DNA of 64,000 nt from Mesorhizobium sp. LMG 17147 (GCF_024297145.1 NZ_JANCTC010000001.1:186001-250000); one strand, 5' to 3'; positions 33,523-43,117 are shown, counted from the first letter of the stretch. Numbers and translations: made by a program. Notes: a model not told the origin generated them from the letters alone.

Positions 33523-34440
33523 TCAAGCATTGGGAAAGCCTTGTGTCTCCACCGTATAGCCGGCCGCTGTCATCACCCGCATCAATTCCTTGTAGCCGAC
33601 CTGCGCCATCTTGAGCGGCGGGTTCTTCTTCGGATCCTGCTCGGCCTCGACCACGAACCAGCCTTCATAGCCATGGTCGGCGAGCCTCTGGACGATGGCG
33701 CCAAAGTCCAGCGAGCCATCTCCCGGCACGGTGAAGGCACCAAGCGCCACCGCATCGAGAAAGGATTGCCTGCTACGATCCAGCTTGTTGATCACCTCCA
33801 TGCGCACGTCTTTCACATGCACGTGGTTGATGCGCCGGTGGTGGTTATCAATAGCGCGCAGCACATCGCCCCCGGCAAACGCCAGGTGACCCGCGTCGAG
33901 CAGCAATGGAATGCCTTCTCCCGAATAGCGTATGAAGGCGTCGAGTTCTGGCTCGGTCTCGACCACCGCCGCCATGTGATGGTGATAGGAGAGCGGCATG
34001 CCTTGCTCGGCACACCATTCGCCGAACTGCGTGAGCTGCTTCGCGTAGGCTTTCATCTCATCGTCCGAAAGCCTGGGCTTGCTGGCGAGGGGTTTCGAGC
34101 GGTCGCCCTGGATGGACCGGCCGACTTCGCCATAGACGATGCAGGGCGCATTCACCGCCTTGAACAGATCGATCATCGGCTGGATACGATCCTTGTTTTT
34201 CGCCATGTCTTCATTGACCAGCGTCCCCGAGAACCAGCCGCCGCAAAGCGTCACGTCGGCCTCTTTCAGGATCGGCAGCATGACTTGCGGATCGTTGGGA
34301 AAGCGGCGGCCCATTTCCATGCCGGTAAAGCCAGCCGAGCGCGACTGGCGCAGGCACTCCTCCAGCGACACATCATCGCTGAGTTCGGCAAGATCGTCGT
34401 TCCACCATGCAATGGGGGACATGCCCAGTTTGGCTTTCAA
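33523..34440 (-). CDS. iolE: Inosose dehydratase IolE
   Basis: 305 residues, xylose-isomerase-like TIM barrel. KLGMSPIAWWNDDLAELSDD opens the protein; metal and substrate residues lie in SYHHHMAAVVETEPE, LLLDAGHLAFAGGD, INHVHVKDVR and WFVVEAEQDPKKNPP. It dehydrates scyllo-inosose to the trihydroxycyclohexane-dione used by IolD. 46 bp after iolD on the same strand. Confidence 0.95.
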   Translation of the reverse strand: MKAKLGMSPIAWWNDDLAELSDDVSLEECLRQSRSAGFTGMEMGRRFPNDPQVMLPILKEADVTLCGGWFSGTLVNEDMAKNKDRIQPMIDLFKAVNAPCIVYGEVGRSIQGDRSKPLASKPRLSDDEMKAYAKQLTQFGEWCAEQGMPLSYHHHMAAVVETEPELDAFIRYSGEGIPLLLDAGHLAFAGGDVLRAIDNHHRRINHVHVKDVRMEVINKLDRSRQSFLDAVALGAFTVPGDGSLDFGAIVQRLADHGYEGWFVVEAEQDPKKNPPLKMAQVGYKELMRVMTAAGYTVETQGFPNA

Positions 34441-34486
34441 GTCGTCACTCCAGTTTCGGACATTTCGAGGCGCGTTCGCGGATGGC

Positions 34487-36331
34487 TCAAAGAACCCGCC
34501 CGCTCAGCGCTTCCTCGTATTTCTTGCGCGCCGCATTCACTTGCGGCCGTGCCGAGACTTCCGGCACTGCGACATCCCACCAGCTTCCACCGGCCTCGGT
34601 CGAAACCAGCGGGTCGGTGTCGATGACCAGCACGGTCGTTCGCGTGTTCTTCTTCGCTTGCGCCAGCGCCGTTTCCAGCCCGGCGATCGATGGCACTTTT
34701 TCGGCAATCGCACCCATGCTCGCAGCATGCGCGGCGAAGTCGATCTCGGGCAAGGTTTCGTGACGGGCGTCCTTCAGCAGATTGTTGAAGTTGGCGCCGC
34801 CGGTCGCCATCTGCAGCCGGTTGATGCAGCCATAGCCGCGGTTGTCGAGCAGCACGATGGTCAGCTTGAGGCCGAGCATCACAGAGGTCGCGATCTCGGA
34901 ATTGAGCATCAGGTAGGAGCCGTCGCCGATCATCACGACTACCTCTTGGTCCGGCTTGGCCATCTTGACGCCGAGTCCGCCGGCGATTTCATAGCCCATT
35001 GTCGAGAACCCGTATTCTGCGTGGTAGGAGCCGGGCGCGCCCGCCTGCCAGAGCTTGTGCAACTCGCCGGGCAAGCCGCCGGCGGCATGGAGCAGTACCA
35101 CGCCGGAGCCCATGGCGCGCTGTACGGCGCCGATCACCTGCGCGTCGGACGGATAGGCGGCATTGGTCGACGCAGTCACCTTGCCCGCCTCCGCCTGCCA
35201 TTCCTTTTTGCCCTTGATCGCATTGTCGGTCCAGGCGGCAGGCGCCTTCCAGCCCTTCAGCGCCTCGCCGAGTTCGGCGAGCCCTTCCGCCGCATCGGCG
35301 ACCAGCGGCAGCGCCTGGTGCTTTCCGGCGTCGAAGGGCTGGACGTTGAGTCCGATAATGGTCCTGCCGGCATTCTTGAACAGTGCCCAGGAGCCGGTGG
35401 TGAAGTCCTGCAGCCTGGTGCCGACGGCAAGCACGACGTCGGCCTCTTCGGCCAGCCTGTTGGCCGCCGAAGTGCCGGTGACGCCGACCGCCGCCATGTT
35501 CAGCGGATGATCGTCGGGCAGCGAGGATTTGCCGCCTTGCGTCTCGCAGACCGGAACGCCGGCGTCCTGCACCAGTCTGGCCAGTTCACGCGAGGCCTGC
35601 GAATAGAGTACGCCGCCGCCGGCAATCACCAATGGCTTCTTCGCCGCTTTAAGAGCCGCCACCGCGGCGGCCAGCTCCTGGCGATCCGGACGCGGTCGCC
35701 GCTGATGCCAGATTCGTTCGGCAAAGAAGCTCTCGGGGTAGTCATACGCTTCTGCCTGCACGTCCTGGCACAGCGCCAGCGTCACCGGGCCGCATTCAGC
35801 GGGATCGGTCAGCACCTGCATGGCGCGGTTGAGCGCCGGCATGATCTGCTCCGGCCGGGTGATGCGGTCGAAATAGCGCGACACCGGCCGGAGGCAGTCA
35901 TTGACGGTCGCCGTGCCGTCGGAGAAATCCTCGGCCTGCTGCAGGACAGGGTCGGGAATGCGATTGGCAAAGACGTCGCCGGGCAGAAGCAGGACAGGCA
36001 ACCTGTTTACATGCGCAAGCGCCGCAGCGGTCACCATGTTGAGCGCGCCGGGGCCGATCGAACTGGTCGCAGCCATGAAGCGGCGGCGGAAATTGGCTTT
36101 GGCATAGGCGATCGCCGCATGCGCCATTGCCTGCTCGTTATGGGCACGGAAGGTCGGCAGCTCGTCGCGAACCTGGTACAGCGCCTCGCCGACGCCGGCG
36201 ACATTGCCGTGGCCGAAGATCGCCCAGACGCCGCCGAAGATCGGCACCTTCCTCCCGTCCATCTCGGTCATCTGTCGAGCAAGAAAGCGGGTCAGAGCCT
36301 GCGCCATCGTCAGGCGGATTGTCTTGGTCAT
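34487..36331 (-). CDS. iolD: 3D-(3,5/4)-trihydroxycyclohexane-1,2-dione acylhydrolase IolD
   Basis: 614 residues from the ATG at 36331, preceded by GGAGGAA. A thiamine-diphosphate enzyme: catalytic Glu in RAHNEQAMAHAAIAYAK, a middle Rossmann domain (PLVIAGGGVLYSQASRELAR), and the ThDP/Mg motif VVVMIGDGSYLMLNSE followed by Asn in VLLDNRGYGCINR. It opens the inositol ring to 5-deoxy-glucuronate. 34 bp after iolC. Confidence 0.96.
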   Translation of the reverse strand: MTKTIRLTMAQALTRFLARQMTEMDGRKVPIFGGVWAIFGHGNVAGVGEALYQVRDELPTFRAHNEQAMAHAAIAYAKANFRRRFMAATSSIGPGALNMVTAAALAHVNRLPVLLLPGDVFANRIPDPVLQQAEDFSDGTATVNDCLRPVSRYFDRITRPEQIMPALNRAMQVLTDPAECGPVTLALCQDVQAEAYDYPESFFAERIWHQRRPRPDRQELAAAVAALKAAKKPLVIAGGGVLYSQASRELARLVQDAGVPVCETQGGKSSLPDDHPLNMAAVGVTGTSAANRLAEEADVVLAVGTRLQDFTTGSWALFKNAGRTIIGLNVQPFDAGKHQALPLVADAAEGLAELGEALKGWKAPAAWTDNAIKGKKEWQAEAGKVTASTNAAYPSDAQVIGAVQRAMGSGVVLLHAAGGLPGELHKLWQAGAPGSYHAEYGFSTMGYEIAGGLGVKMAKPDQEVVVMIGDGSYLMLNSEIATSVMLGLKLTIVLLDNRGYGCINRLQMATGGANFNNLLKDARHETLPEIDFAAHAASMGAIAEKVPSIAGLETALAQAKKNTRTTVLVIDTDPLVSTEAGGSWWDVAVPEVSARPQVNAARKKYEEALSGRVL

Positions 36332-36365
36332 GTCGGTTCCTCCGCAGTCCTTATGCCGCGCCTTC

Positions 36366-38300
36366 TTATGCTGCTTTGCGGCCGCGCGCGGCAAGCCACG
36401 CCTCGGTCAGTCTCTCGAAGCGAGATGCCATGTCGGCAACCGCTTCATCGTCCGACATCTTGCCGGCAAGCCATTGTTCGGCCGCGTTGATGAAGATGGT
36501 GCGGCCGACGGCAAAGCCCTTGACGATGGGCGCCTTGGCGGTGGCGGCAAAGGCCGCTTCCAGCTCGTCCTGCGGCGCTTCCAAACCGAGCAGCACAATC
36601 CCGCGGCACCACGGATCGTTTTTCAGGATCACCGCCTCGATCTTTGCCCATGCGCCGTGCGATGCCTGCGGTTCGAGCTTCCACCAATCGGGCTTGATGC
36701 CGAGTGCGTAGAGTTCCTCGAGCGCGCGCGGGATGGTCATGTCGTCGAGCTTGCCGTGCTTGCCGGCGATGATCTCCACCAGCAGTTCTCTGCCCACTTT
36801 CCGCGCGGCCTCGAACAAAGCGCGCAGTTTCTGCTGCTGTTCGGTCTTCAGCTCCGCCGGATCATCGGGATGATAGAAGCACAGGCACTTGATGCAGTGG
36901 TCGACCGGCCATTCGGTCAGTTGCGAACCAATGTCTTGCGAGAACTCGAAGCGAAGCGGCCGCGAACCCGGCAACTCGACCGGCCGGCCGAGCCAGGTGA
37001 AGGAATGGTGGGCGAATTCGAACATCGCCTCGCGTCCGTATTTTTCGTCGAGCAGCATGCCATAGCCGGCGCGGCCGGCCGCGACTTTGGCCGCAGCCTT
37101 GACGGTCAGCACCTTGAAAGCCGGGATCCGCGACGGATCGGCGCCGGCTTTTGCCGCGACGTCCTCCAGCTGGACGCGGTGGTCGCAGGCGAACGCCATC
37201 AGCGAGGGGATGTCGCGCCGGCGCGTGGTCGCCCAATGGATGTGGTTGATCGCCTCGTCCTTGCGCAGCGCCAGGTGCTTGCTGCCGTTTTTCAGGAAGA
37301 ACTGCAATTCCTCGAAAGTCGGGTATTCAGGTGCGCAGAGGAGCCGCGACACGGCAAATGCCCCGCAGGCATTGGCCCAGGTCGCCGCCGTCGCCAGGCT
37401 TTCCTCGCCGAGCCAGCCGCGCAGGAAGCCCGACATGAAGGCGTCGCCGGCGCCAAGCACATTGTAGACCTCGATAGGAAACCCCTTGCCGACGATGCCG
37501 TCCTCGAGATCGTCGCTGATCGGCCCGTCATAGACGATGCAGCCCATGGCGCCGCGCTTCAGCACGATGGTTGCCGCCGACAGCGAGCGGATGGTTTTCA
37601 GCGCGCTCAGGCAATCGTCTGCGCCCGACGCGATCATGATTTCCTCTTCAGTGCCGACGATGAGATCGCAGTCGGGCAGCACCGTCTTCAGCCGCGCCGA
37701 GACGCGGTCGGATTTCACATAGCGCTCGAAGCCTTCGGCGTGGCCGGCGAGACCCCACAGGTTGGGGCGGTAGTCGATGTCGAACACCACCTTGCCGCCC
37801 TTGGCTTTCATGACACGGATCGCCTTGCGCTGGGCGGCGTCGCTGTTGGGTCGTGAAAAATGCGTGCCGGTGACGATGACCGCGCGTGCCGAAGCGATGA
37901 ACGCCTCATCGATGTCGTCTTCCGAAAGCGCCATGTCGGCGCAATCGCTGCGATAGAAGATCATCGGCGAGACGCCTTCATCCTCGACCGACAGCAGCAC
38001 CAGGGCGGTCAGCCGCTCCGGATCGGCCTTAAGGCCTTGGACCGAAACGCCCTCGCGGGTCAGCTGCTCGCGGATGAACCGGCCCATCTGCTCATTGCCG
38101 ACGCGGGTGAGCAGCGCCGAGCGCAGGCCTAGTCTGGCAGTGCCGACTGCGATATTGGCCGGACAGCCGCCGACCGACTTGGCAAAGGAAGTAATGTCCT
38201 CAAGGCGCGAGCCGATCTGCTGGCCGTAGAGATCGACGGAAGCGCGGCCGATCGTGATGATGTCGAGCGGCGAATATTTCGCTTCCACGGCCTCGCCCAT
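36366..38300 (-). CDS. iolC: Fused 5-dehydro-2-deoxygluconokinase (IolC) and DUF2090 aldolase-like domain
   Basis: 644 residues. The N-terminal PfkB kinase (about 1-325) has IITIGRASVDLYGQQIGSRL, VGGCPANIAVGTARLG and the catalytic GAGDAFMSGFLRGWLG. The C-terminal DUF2090 domain (about 340-640) starts near RRRDIPSLMAFACDHR, with FEFAHHSFTWLGRPVELPGS, an aldolase-like TIM barrel thought to replace IolJ. It would phosphorylate 5-dehydro-2-deoxygluconate and may cleave the product. First gene of the iol operon; two IolR-type dyads lie 67-112 bp upstream. Confidence 0.93.
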   Translation of the reverse strand: MGEAVEAKYSPLDIITIGRASVDLYGQQIGSRLEDITSFAKSVGGCPANIAVGTARLGLRSALLTRVGNEQMGRFIREQLTREGVSVQGLKADPERLTALVLLSVEDEGVSPMIFYRSDCADMALSEDDIDEAFIASARAVIVTGTHFSRPNSDAAQRKAIRVMKAKGGKVVFDIDYRPNLWGLAGHAEGFERYVKSDRVSARLKTVLPDCDLIVGTEEEIMIASGADDCLSALKTIRSLSAATIVLKRGAMGCIVYDGPISDDLEDGIVGKGFPIEVYNVLGAGDAFMSGFLRGWLGEESLATAATWANACGAFAVSRLLCAPEYPTFEELQFFLKNGSKHLALRKDEAINHIHWATTRRRDIPSLMAFACDHRVQLEDVAAKAGADPSRIPAFKVLTVKAAAKVAAGRAGYGMLLDEKYGREAMFEFAHHSFTWLGRPVELPGSRPLRFEFSQDIGSQLTEWPVDHCIKCLCFYHPDDPAELKTEQQQKLRALFEAARKVGRELLVEIIAGKHGKLDDMTIPRALEELYALGIKPDWWKLEPQASHGAWAKIEAVILKNDPWCRGIVLLGLEAPQDELEAAFAATAKAPIVKGFAVGRTIFINAAEQWLAGKMSDDEAVADMASRFERLTEAWLAARGRKAA

Positions 38301-38366
38301 TCGAACCTCCCATCGGCTTTGTTGTCTTGGGTAACACGCGCGAGCGGCAGCGTGGCGCCAGCAATA

Positions 38367-38412
38367 TGAAATAATAATTCCAATCCATAGTCAATATGGA
38401 ACGAGCATTCCC
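38367..38412 (-). promoter_or_regulatory. Pair of IolR-type operators upstream of iolC
   Basis: Box 1 (38367-38382) is TGAAAT-AATA-ATTCCA; box 2 (38397-38412) is TGGAAC-GAGC-ATTCCC. Both fit TGRAAY-N4-RTTCCM (core G(A/G)AA-N6-TTCC), and their centres are 30 bp apart. A minus-strand TTGACT (38394-38389) lies between them, so a bound repressor would flank the -35 of the iol promoter. Confidence 0.75.
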
Positions 38413-38499
38413 AAGCTGAAAAGTGCTGTGCAAGGCTCGCGCGTTCAGAAACTTTGAAGTCAGACGAACGTCAAGTGTCTACCACTGAGACCAGCTGAT

Positions 38500-39228
38500 T
38501 TACCAAGGAAGTGGGCCATCATCGTTGAAGTACCCGGCGGTCGGGCCATCGGCGTCCAAGGTCGCCAGGTGAATGACGATCTCGGCCGCCTGCTGCACCG
38601 TACGGTGACCTTTATATCCGTTGAGATCGGTGGCAGTGTACCCGGGCGCGGCGGCGTTGACCTTGATGCCTTGCGGTGCGAGCTCCCTGGCGAAGGCCAC
38701 CGTGATGGCGTTTAACGCTGTCTTGGAGCTGCCGTAGCTCATCATATTGATGGCGTGGTTCGTGGTGGCGGGATCCAGCGCCCGGCCGATGGAGCCGGTG
38801 GAGCTGCTCACCATCACGATCCGCGCAGCATGTGCTGCCAGCAGCAGCGGCAGGAATGCCTGGGTCACGCGGATCGGGCCGAAGACATTGACGTCGTAGG
38901 TGGCCTGGATATCGGCGATCCGCTGCTGGCTCGGCGGCAGGTCGTAGTTGATGGCGTCGCCGGCGTTGTTCACCAGCACGTCAAGGCGCCGGCTGGCCTG
39001 CCCGAACGCCTCGGCTGCCGCCTTCACACTGTCATCCCTCGTGACGTCCAGCTCAAGCCACTCTACGTCGTGGCCTTCGGCACGCAATGCCTGCGCCGCC
39101 GCCATGCCGCGTTCGGCGCTCCTGGCTCCGAGCCAGACCTTGAAGCCCATGGTCGCCATTCGCCGGGCGATTTCACGGCCTATACCCTTGTTGGCGCCGG
39201 TCACCAGCGCAGTTTTCGATGCCGTCAT
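38500..39228 (-). CDS. Short-chain dehydrogenase/reductase
   Basis: 242 residues from the ATG at 39228 (GGAGA upstream). Classical SDR: cofactor motif VTGANKGIGREIAR, VNNAG near residue 82, catalytic Ser in VMVSSSTGS and the YGSSK form of YxxxK at about residue 158. NADP preference is suggested by the Arg residues after the Gly motif and in GARSAERG. Divergent from an AraC regulator that probably controls it. Lies between iolC and iolR but need not belong to inositol metabolism. Confidence 0.88.
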   Translation of the reverse strand: MTASKTALVTGANKGIGREIARRMATMGFKVWLGARSAERGMAAAQALRAEGHDVEWLELDVTRDDSVKAAAEAFGQASRRLDVLVNNAGDAINYDLPPSQQRIADIQATYDVNVFGPIRVTQAFLPLLLAAHAARIVMVSSSTGSIGRALDPATTNHAINMMSYGSSKTALNAITVAFARELAPQGIKVNAAAPGYTATDLNGYKGHRTVQQAAEIVIHLATLDADGPTAGYFNDDGPLPW

Positions 39229-39364
39229 ATCGTGTCTCCATGTTTGCTGTCGAAGACCCACAAATGGCGCGAGGCAGCGGGCGCCGCGCGCCGGAAACTC
39301 TCCAGCTCTTGCCTAATCCTCTCACGCTGTTGCGCGGCCGGTGCGAATGCGCGATGCTGGCGCA

Positions 39365-40255
39365 ATGAGCGAGGCGCTGCAGGAGTTGATCGAAATCGCC
39401 GGCCGCCATGCGCGCGGACGAAGAATAAGAACGGCGATTCCCCGCGTTTCGATCGGCCGCAGCGAAGTCGCGACGGCGCCATTGCCGGGTGTGTGGGGGT
39501 CGGGGGTCTTATTCGTATTGCAGGGCGCGAAGACGGTTCTGATCGGCGACCGGGCTCTTCGTTACGACCCGGCCAGCTATTTCATCTACACTGTCGAGAC
39601 GCCCAGCATCAGCCAGATAGTCGAAGCGAGCGCCGCACGTCCTTATCTGGCCATTGGCTTGACCCTTGACCTGCAGGCTGTCGCCGCGCTCCTCGTTGAG
39701 CACGGGCCGGTCCTCGGCGGCGACAGGTTCTCCACCTCTCCCGTTGATGTCGACCTGCTCGACGCGTTGCGTCGAATGCTGCGGCTGCTTGACCGGCCAG
39801 CGGAGATTCCCGTTCTCGCGGCCATGCTCGAGCGGGAGATGCTGTTTCGGCTCCTGCAAGGCCCGCAAGGCGGAAAGCTTCGTGAACTTGCGCGCGCCGA
39901 CGGCCATCTGTCCCGGATTGGCCAGGCGATCGCCCGGATCCGCTCGCATCCCCATCAGCCGGTCCGGGTCGGGGATCTGGCCGAAATCGCCCATATGAGC
40001 AGTGCTGCGTTTTATCGTCACTTCAAGGCGGCGACGGCCATGAGCCCAATCCAGTATCAAAAGCAAATCCGCTTGCTGGAAGCCCGCCATCTGCTGATTG
40101 CCCAGCCGGGCAACGTGGCGCGTGTCGCCTTCGCTGTCGGCTATGAGAGTGCTTCCCAGTTCAGCCGGGAGTATGCCCGCCAGTTCGGATCGCCGCCTGC
40201 CCGCGACGCAGCGCGGCTTTTGGCAGGAGGCGAAACGGCAATAGAGGTGCTCTAA
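39365..40255 (+). CDS. AraC-family regulator (AraC_N type)
   Basis: 296 residues. The N-terminal domain of AraC_N type includes VLFVLQGAKTVLIGDRALRY and YFIYTVETPSISQIVEAS. The C-terminal double HTH includes HPHQPVRVGDLAEIAHMSS, AFYRHFKAATAMSPIQYQKQ and VAFAVGYESASQFSREYARQ. The start at 39365 follows a possible in-frame GTG at 39341. Divergent from the SDR gene, a common pairing of AraC_N regulators with oxidoreductases. Its 3' end overlaps that of iolR by 4 bp. Confidence 0.88.
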   Translation: MSEALQELIEIAGRHARGRRIRTAIPRVSIGRSEVATAPLPGVWGSGVLFVLQGAKTVLIGDRALRYDPASYFIYTVETPSISQIVEASAARPYLAIGLTLDLQAVAALLVEHGPVLGGDRFSTSPVDVDLLDALRRMLRLLDRPAEIPVLAAMLEREMLFRLLQGPQGGKLRELARADGHLSRIGQAIARIRSHPHQPVRVGDLAEIAHMSSAAFYRHFKAATAMSPIQYQKQIRLLEARHLLIAQPGNVARVAFAVGYESASQFSREYARQFGSPPARDAARLLAGGETAIEVL

Positions 40256-41097
40256 GGCTTGCGCTTCTTTCCGCTATCGCGCCGCTTCTCGCCGACGGCG
40301 ACGGTCAGCGCCATGGCCAAAGCCATCGTCGCCGACAGCGAGCGGAAGCCGGCGAAATCGGCCTCGGCGACCTCGAACCAGACCCTGGCGAATTGGGCGA
40401 GCGGCGAAAACGAGGAGTCGGTAATCGCCACGATCGGCACGCCTTGCTCCGAAATGACGCGCGCCTCCTCGATGGTGGCCGGGGCATAGGGCGAAAAGCT
40501 GATGGCGATGACGGCGTCCCTTGGAGAGGCAAAGCCGATCATCTCCGCATTGAGGCCGGCGGCCGATTCGATCAGCTGGTTGCGGATCTTGAGCTTGCCC
40601 AATGCGTAGGCGATGTAGGAGGCGACCGGGTAGGAGCGCCGCTTGGCCAGTACGTAAATGGTTTCGGCCTTGGCCAGCAAGGCGATCGCATCTTCGAAAT
40701 GGTCTTCATTCAGCGTGCGCGAAATGTCGTTGAGTGAGGTGCTGGCTGCGGCAACAAAACCATCGAAGATCGCGCGGTGGCCGGCGCCTTCCTCGGCCTT
40801 GGCGCGCAATGCCGCCAGCCTTTCATCATAGGACGAGTTGCGCTCGCGCAGACGCTCGCGAAACACCAACTGCAGGCTGGTGAAACCATCAAAACCAAGC
40901 TGCTGGGCAAAGCGGATCAGCGTCGAAGGCTGGACACCGGCGGAAGCGGCGATGCTGGCGGCGGTGCCGAAGGCGATATCGTCTGGGTTGTCGAGCGCAT
41001 AGGCGGCGATCTGGGCTATACGTTTCGGCAGGTTCTGGCGCCGCTCCAGGATCGTCGCCCGCAGCGTCTCGAAATCGCGCGGCACCCGTTCGTCCAT
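40252..41097 (-). CDS. iolR: MurR/RpiR-family repressor IolR
   Basis: About 281 residues from the ATG at 41097 with GGCGGAG upstream; an ATG at 41118 also has a good site. N-terminal HTH_6: RIAQIAAYALDNPDDIAF, IAASAGVQPSTLIRFAQQLG. C-terminal SIS sugar-phosphate-binding domain: YVLAKRRSYPVASYIAYALG and DAVIAISFSPYAPATIEEAR. RpiR-type IolR repressors control inositol genes in rhizobia, and the neighbouring iol operon supports the name. Divergent from a MocA-type dehydrogenase, with two operator-like dyads between. Confidence 0.87.
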   Translation of the reverse strand: MDERVPRDFETLRATILERRQNLPKRIAQIAAYALDNPDDIAFGTAASIAASAGVQPSTLIRFAQQLGFDGFTSLQLVFRERLRERNSSYDERLAALRAKAEEGAGHRAIFDGFVAAASTSLNDISRTLNEDHFEDAIALLAKAETIYVLAKRRSYPVASYIAYALGKLKIRNQLIESAAGLNAEMIGFASPRDAVIAISFSPYAPATIEEARVISEQGVPIVAITDSSFSPLAQFARVWFEVAEADFAGFRSLSATMALAMALTVAVGEKRRDSGKKRKP

Positions 41098-41175
41098 CGT
41101 CGCTCCGCCCAGGCTCATCGTCTGGTTCCCTCTGTGCCCCATCATAGCGGGCCTGTGCAAGAACACCATAAAAAA

Positions 41176-41220
41176 TGAGACAAGCGTTCCATCTGCAGAC
41201 AAATTGGACTAATTCATCCA
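41176..41220. promoter_or_regulatory. Pair of IolR-type operators, iolR / dehydrogenase promoter region
   Basis: TGAGAC-AAGC-GTTCCA (41176-41191) matches TGRAAY-N4-RTTCCM at 11 of 12 positions; TGGACT-AATT-CATCCA (41205-41220) matches at 9 of 12. Centres are 29 bp apart, close to the 30 bp at iolC. Suggests autoregulation of iolR and control of the divergent dehydrogenase. Confidence 0.55.
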
Positions 41221-41250
41221 CACAAACTTTGCACACAGGGAGGCAAGCGG

Positions 41251-42360
41251 ATGGTCGGGGTAGGTCTTATCGGCACGGGCTTCATGGGCAAGTGCCACGC
41301 AATTGCCTGGAACGCGGTTGGCACCGTCTTTTCCGATGTGGACAAGCCAAGGCTGGTTCATCTGGGCGAGGTCAACGAGGACCTTGCCAAACGCCGTGCC
41401 AGCGAATTCGGCTTCGCCAGGGCCTCCGGTGACTGGCGCGCGGTGGTCGACGATCCCGACGTCGATGTCATCTCGCTGACCACGCCGAACCAGTTCCACC
41501 CCGAAATGGCCATCGCCATCCTCGAAGCCGGGAAGCATCTGTGGTGTGAAAAACCGATGGCGCCGAGTTTTGCGGAGGCGCAAGCAATGGCTGCGGCGGC
41601 CCAAAAGTCCGGCAAAGTCGCCGCGCTCGGCTATAACTACATCCAGAACCCCGCGATCCGCCATATCGGCGCGCTGCTCGACGAGAAGATCATCGGCGAG
41701 GTCAACCATCTGCGCATCGAGATGGACGAGGACTTCATGGCCGATCCGGAGGCGCTGTTCTTCTGGAAGCACGAGGCGGCGTCCGGTTACGGCGCGCTCG
41801 ACGATTTCGCTGTGCATCCGCTTTCGCTCATCGCCGTGCTGTTCGGCCGCGTTGCCCGCGTCATGTGCGACATGGCCAAACCCTATGCCGAACGCCGCGT
41901 CGCCTCTGGCGGGCGCCGCGCGGTCGAAACCTACGACATCGCCAGTATCCTGATGCATCTCGAAAACGGCATCGCCGGCACGCTGCTGGTCAACCGTTCG
42001 GCCTGGGGCCGCAAAGGCCGGATCGCCATCCAGATTTTTGGCTCGAAGGGCTCGATCCTGTACGATCAGGAGCGGATGAATGAGTTCCAGCTCTATCTGA
42101 CAGCCGACCGGCCGACCGAGCAAGGCTATCGCACGATCCTGGTGGCGCCGCACCACAAGCCCTACGACGCCTTCCTGCCGGCACCCGGCCACGGGCTTGG
42201 CTTCAACGATCTCAAGATCATCGAATGCAGGGAACTTTTGACGCGGCTGGCCGGCAAGCCGGCGCGCATCATCGACTTCGACGAAGGCCTGGAGATCGAG
42301 CGCACCGTGCACGCGATGGCCAGGTCGTTCAGTGAGAGCCGCTGGGAGGACGTGAGGTAG
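41251..42360 (+). CDS. Gfo/Idh/MocA-family dehydrogenase, probable inositol-type substrate
   Basis: 369 residues. NAD(P)-binding fold GVGLIGTGFMGKCHAIAWNA, the EKPM motif with the catalytic Lys near residue 98 (LWCEKPMAPSFAEA), and GALDDFAVHPLSLIA carrying the Asp/His pair of the family. GGGAGG lies before the ATG. Members oxidise inositols, inosamines or sugars. Its promoter is shared with iolR and carries IolR-type dyads, so an inositol isomer or rhizopine derivative is the best guess. It differs from the IdhA-like paralogue at 46690-47691. Confidence 0.88.
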   Translation: MVGVGLIGTGFMGKCHAIAWNAVGTVFSDVDKPRLVHLGEVNEDLAKRRASEFGFARASGDWRAVVDDPDVDVISLTTPNQFHPEMAIAILEAGKHLWCEKPMAPSFAEAQAMAAAAQKSGKVAALGYNYIQNPAIRHIGALLDEKIIGEVNHLRIEMDEDFMADPEALFFWKHEAASGYGALDDFAVHPLSLIAVLFGRVARVMCDMAKPYAERRVASGGRRAVETYDIASILMHLENGIAGTLLVNRSAWGRKGRIAIQIFGSKGSILYDQERMNEFQLYLTADRPTEQGYRTILVAPHHKPYDAFLPAPGHGLGFNDLKIIECRELLTRLAGKPARIIDFDEGLEIERTVHAMARSFSESRWEDVR

Positions 42361-42395
42361 CCCCTCCCCCCGGCATCCGCTTCACAGTGGCCGCT

Positions 42396-43097
42396 TCAGC
42401 CGCCTGCGGCCGAGGTGTCCGTTTCCCACCCGTTCACCCAGACCTGCCGCAAACCGTCGCCTTCACCCTTGAACCATAGTCCCGTCGCCTGGCAATCCTC
42501 GATCCGGTCGCTGCGGAAATTGCGGATTGCCTGGCGCAGCTCGCACCAGGCAACGATGTTGGCGGTTTCGGAGTAGTAGATGAGGGCGATCGGACAGATG
42601 ATGCGCTCGGTGGCTCGGCCCAGTTCGTCGCGGTAGGAAAGGTCCAGCTTGGCCTCGTCGCGGATGGCACGGCGCACCAACGCCAGATCGACCGCGGAGG
42701 CCGATGGCGCGGCAAAACCCCATGCATGTAACTGATTGGCGTCGAGCGTTTGGCGCAAAGGCGGCGGCACCGCGCCGGCGATCTTGGCGCTGACGCGCTT
42801 GGCCGCCTGCTTGAGCTCGCTGTCGCCCGTGCGTTCGAGCAGCGCGAGAGACAGTACGATCGCCTCCATCTCCTCGATCGAAAACATCAACGGCGGCAAG
42901 TCGAAGCCAGGACGCAATATGTAGCCGATGCCGCGCCCGCCCTCGATCGGCACCCGCATCGCCTGCAGCGCGGCAATGTCGCGATAGACCGAGCGCACCG
43001 TCACCTCCAGCCGCTCGGCGATCATTGCCGCCGTCACCGGCTTCCTCGCCAGCCGCAGGATCTGGATGATCTCGAACAGACGCGACGCCTTGCGCAT
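42396..43097 (-). CDS. HTH-WYL (YafY-type) transcriptional regulator
   Basis: 233 residues from the ATG at 43097. N-terminal winged helix RLFEIIQILRLARKPVTAAM with IAERLEVTVRSVYRDIAALQ, then a WYL domain (about 125-225) with LDLSYRDELGRATERIICPI and ANIVAWCELRQAIRNFRSDRI. WYL domains sense ligands, often nucleotides or nucleic acids. Divergent from a LysE-type exporter; a perfect 8-bp inverted repeat sits between them, so it probably controls that exporter and itself. Confidence 0.87.
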   Translation of the reverse strand: MRKASRLFEIIQILRLARKPVTAAMIAERLEVTVRSVYRDIAALQAMRVPIEGGRGIGYILRPGFDLPPLMFSIEEMEAIVLSLALLERTGDSELKQAAKRVSAKIAGAVPPPLRQTLDANQLHAWGFAAPSASAVDLALVRRAIRDEAKLDLSYRDELGRATERIICPIALIYYSETANIVAWCELRQAIRNFRSDRIEDCQATGLWFKGEGDGLRQVWVNGWETDTSAAGG

Positions 43098-43117
43098 TCC
43101 CTCACTCGGCCCGAAGG

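Noticed and set aside
34139..36490. A 783-residue plus-strand frame opposite iolE and iolD
   Set aside because: Antisense shadow; no recognisable domains and no ribosome site.
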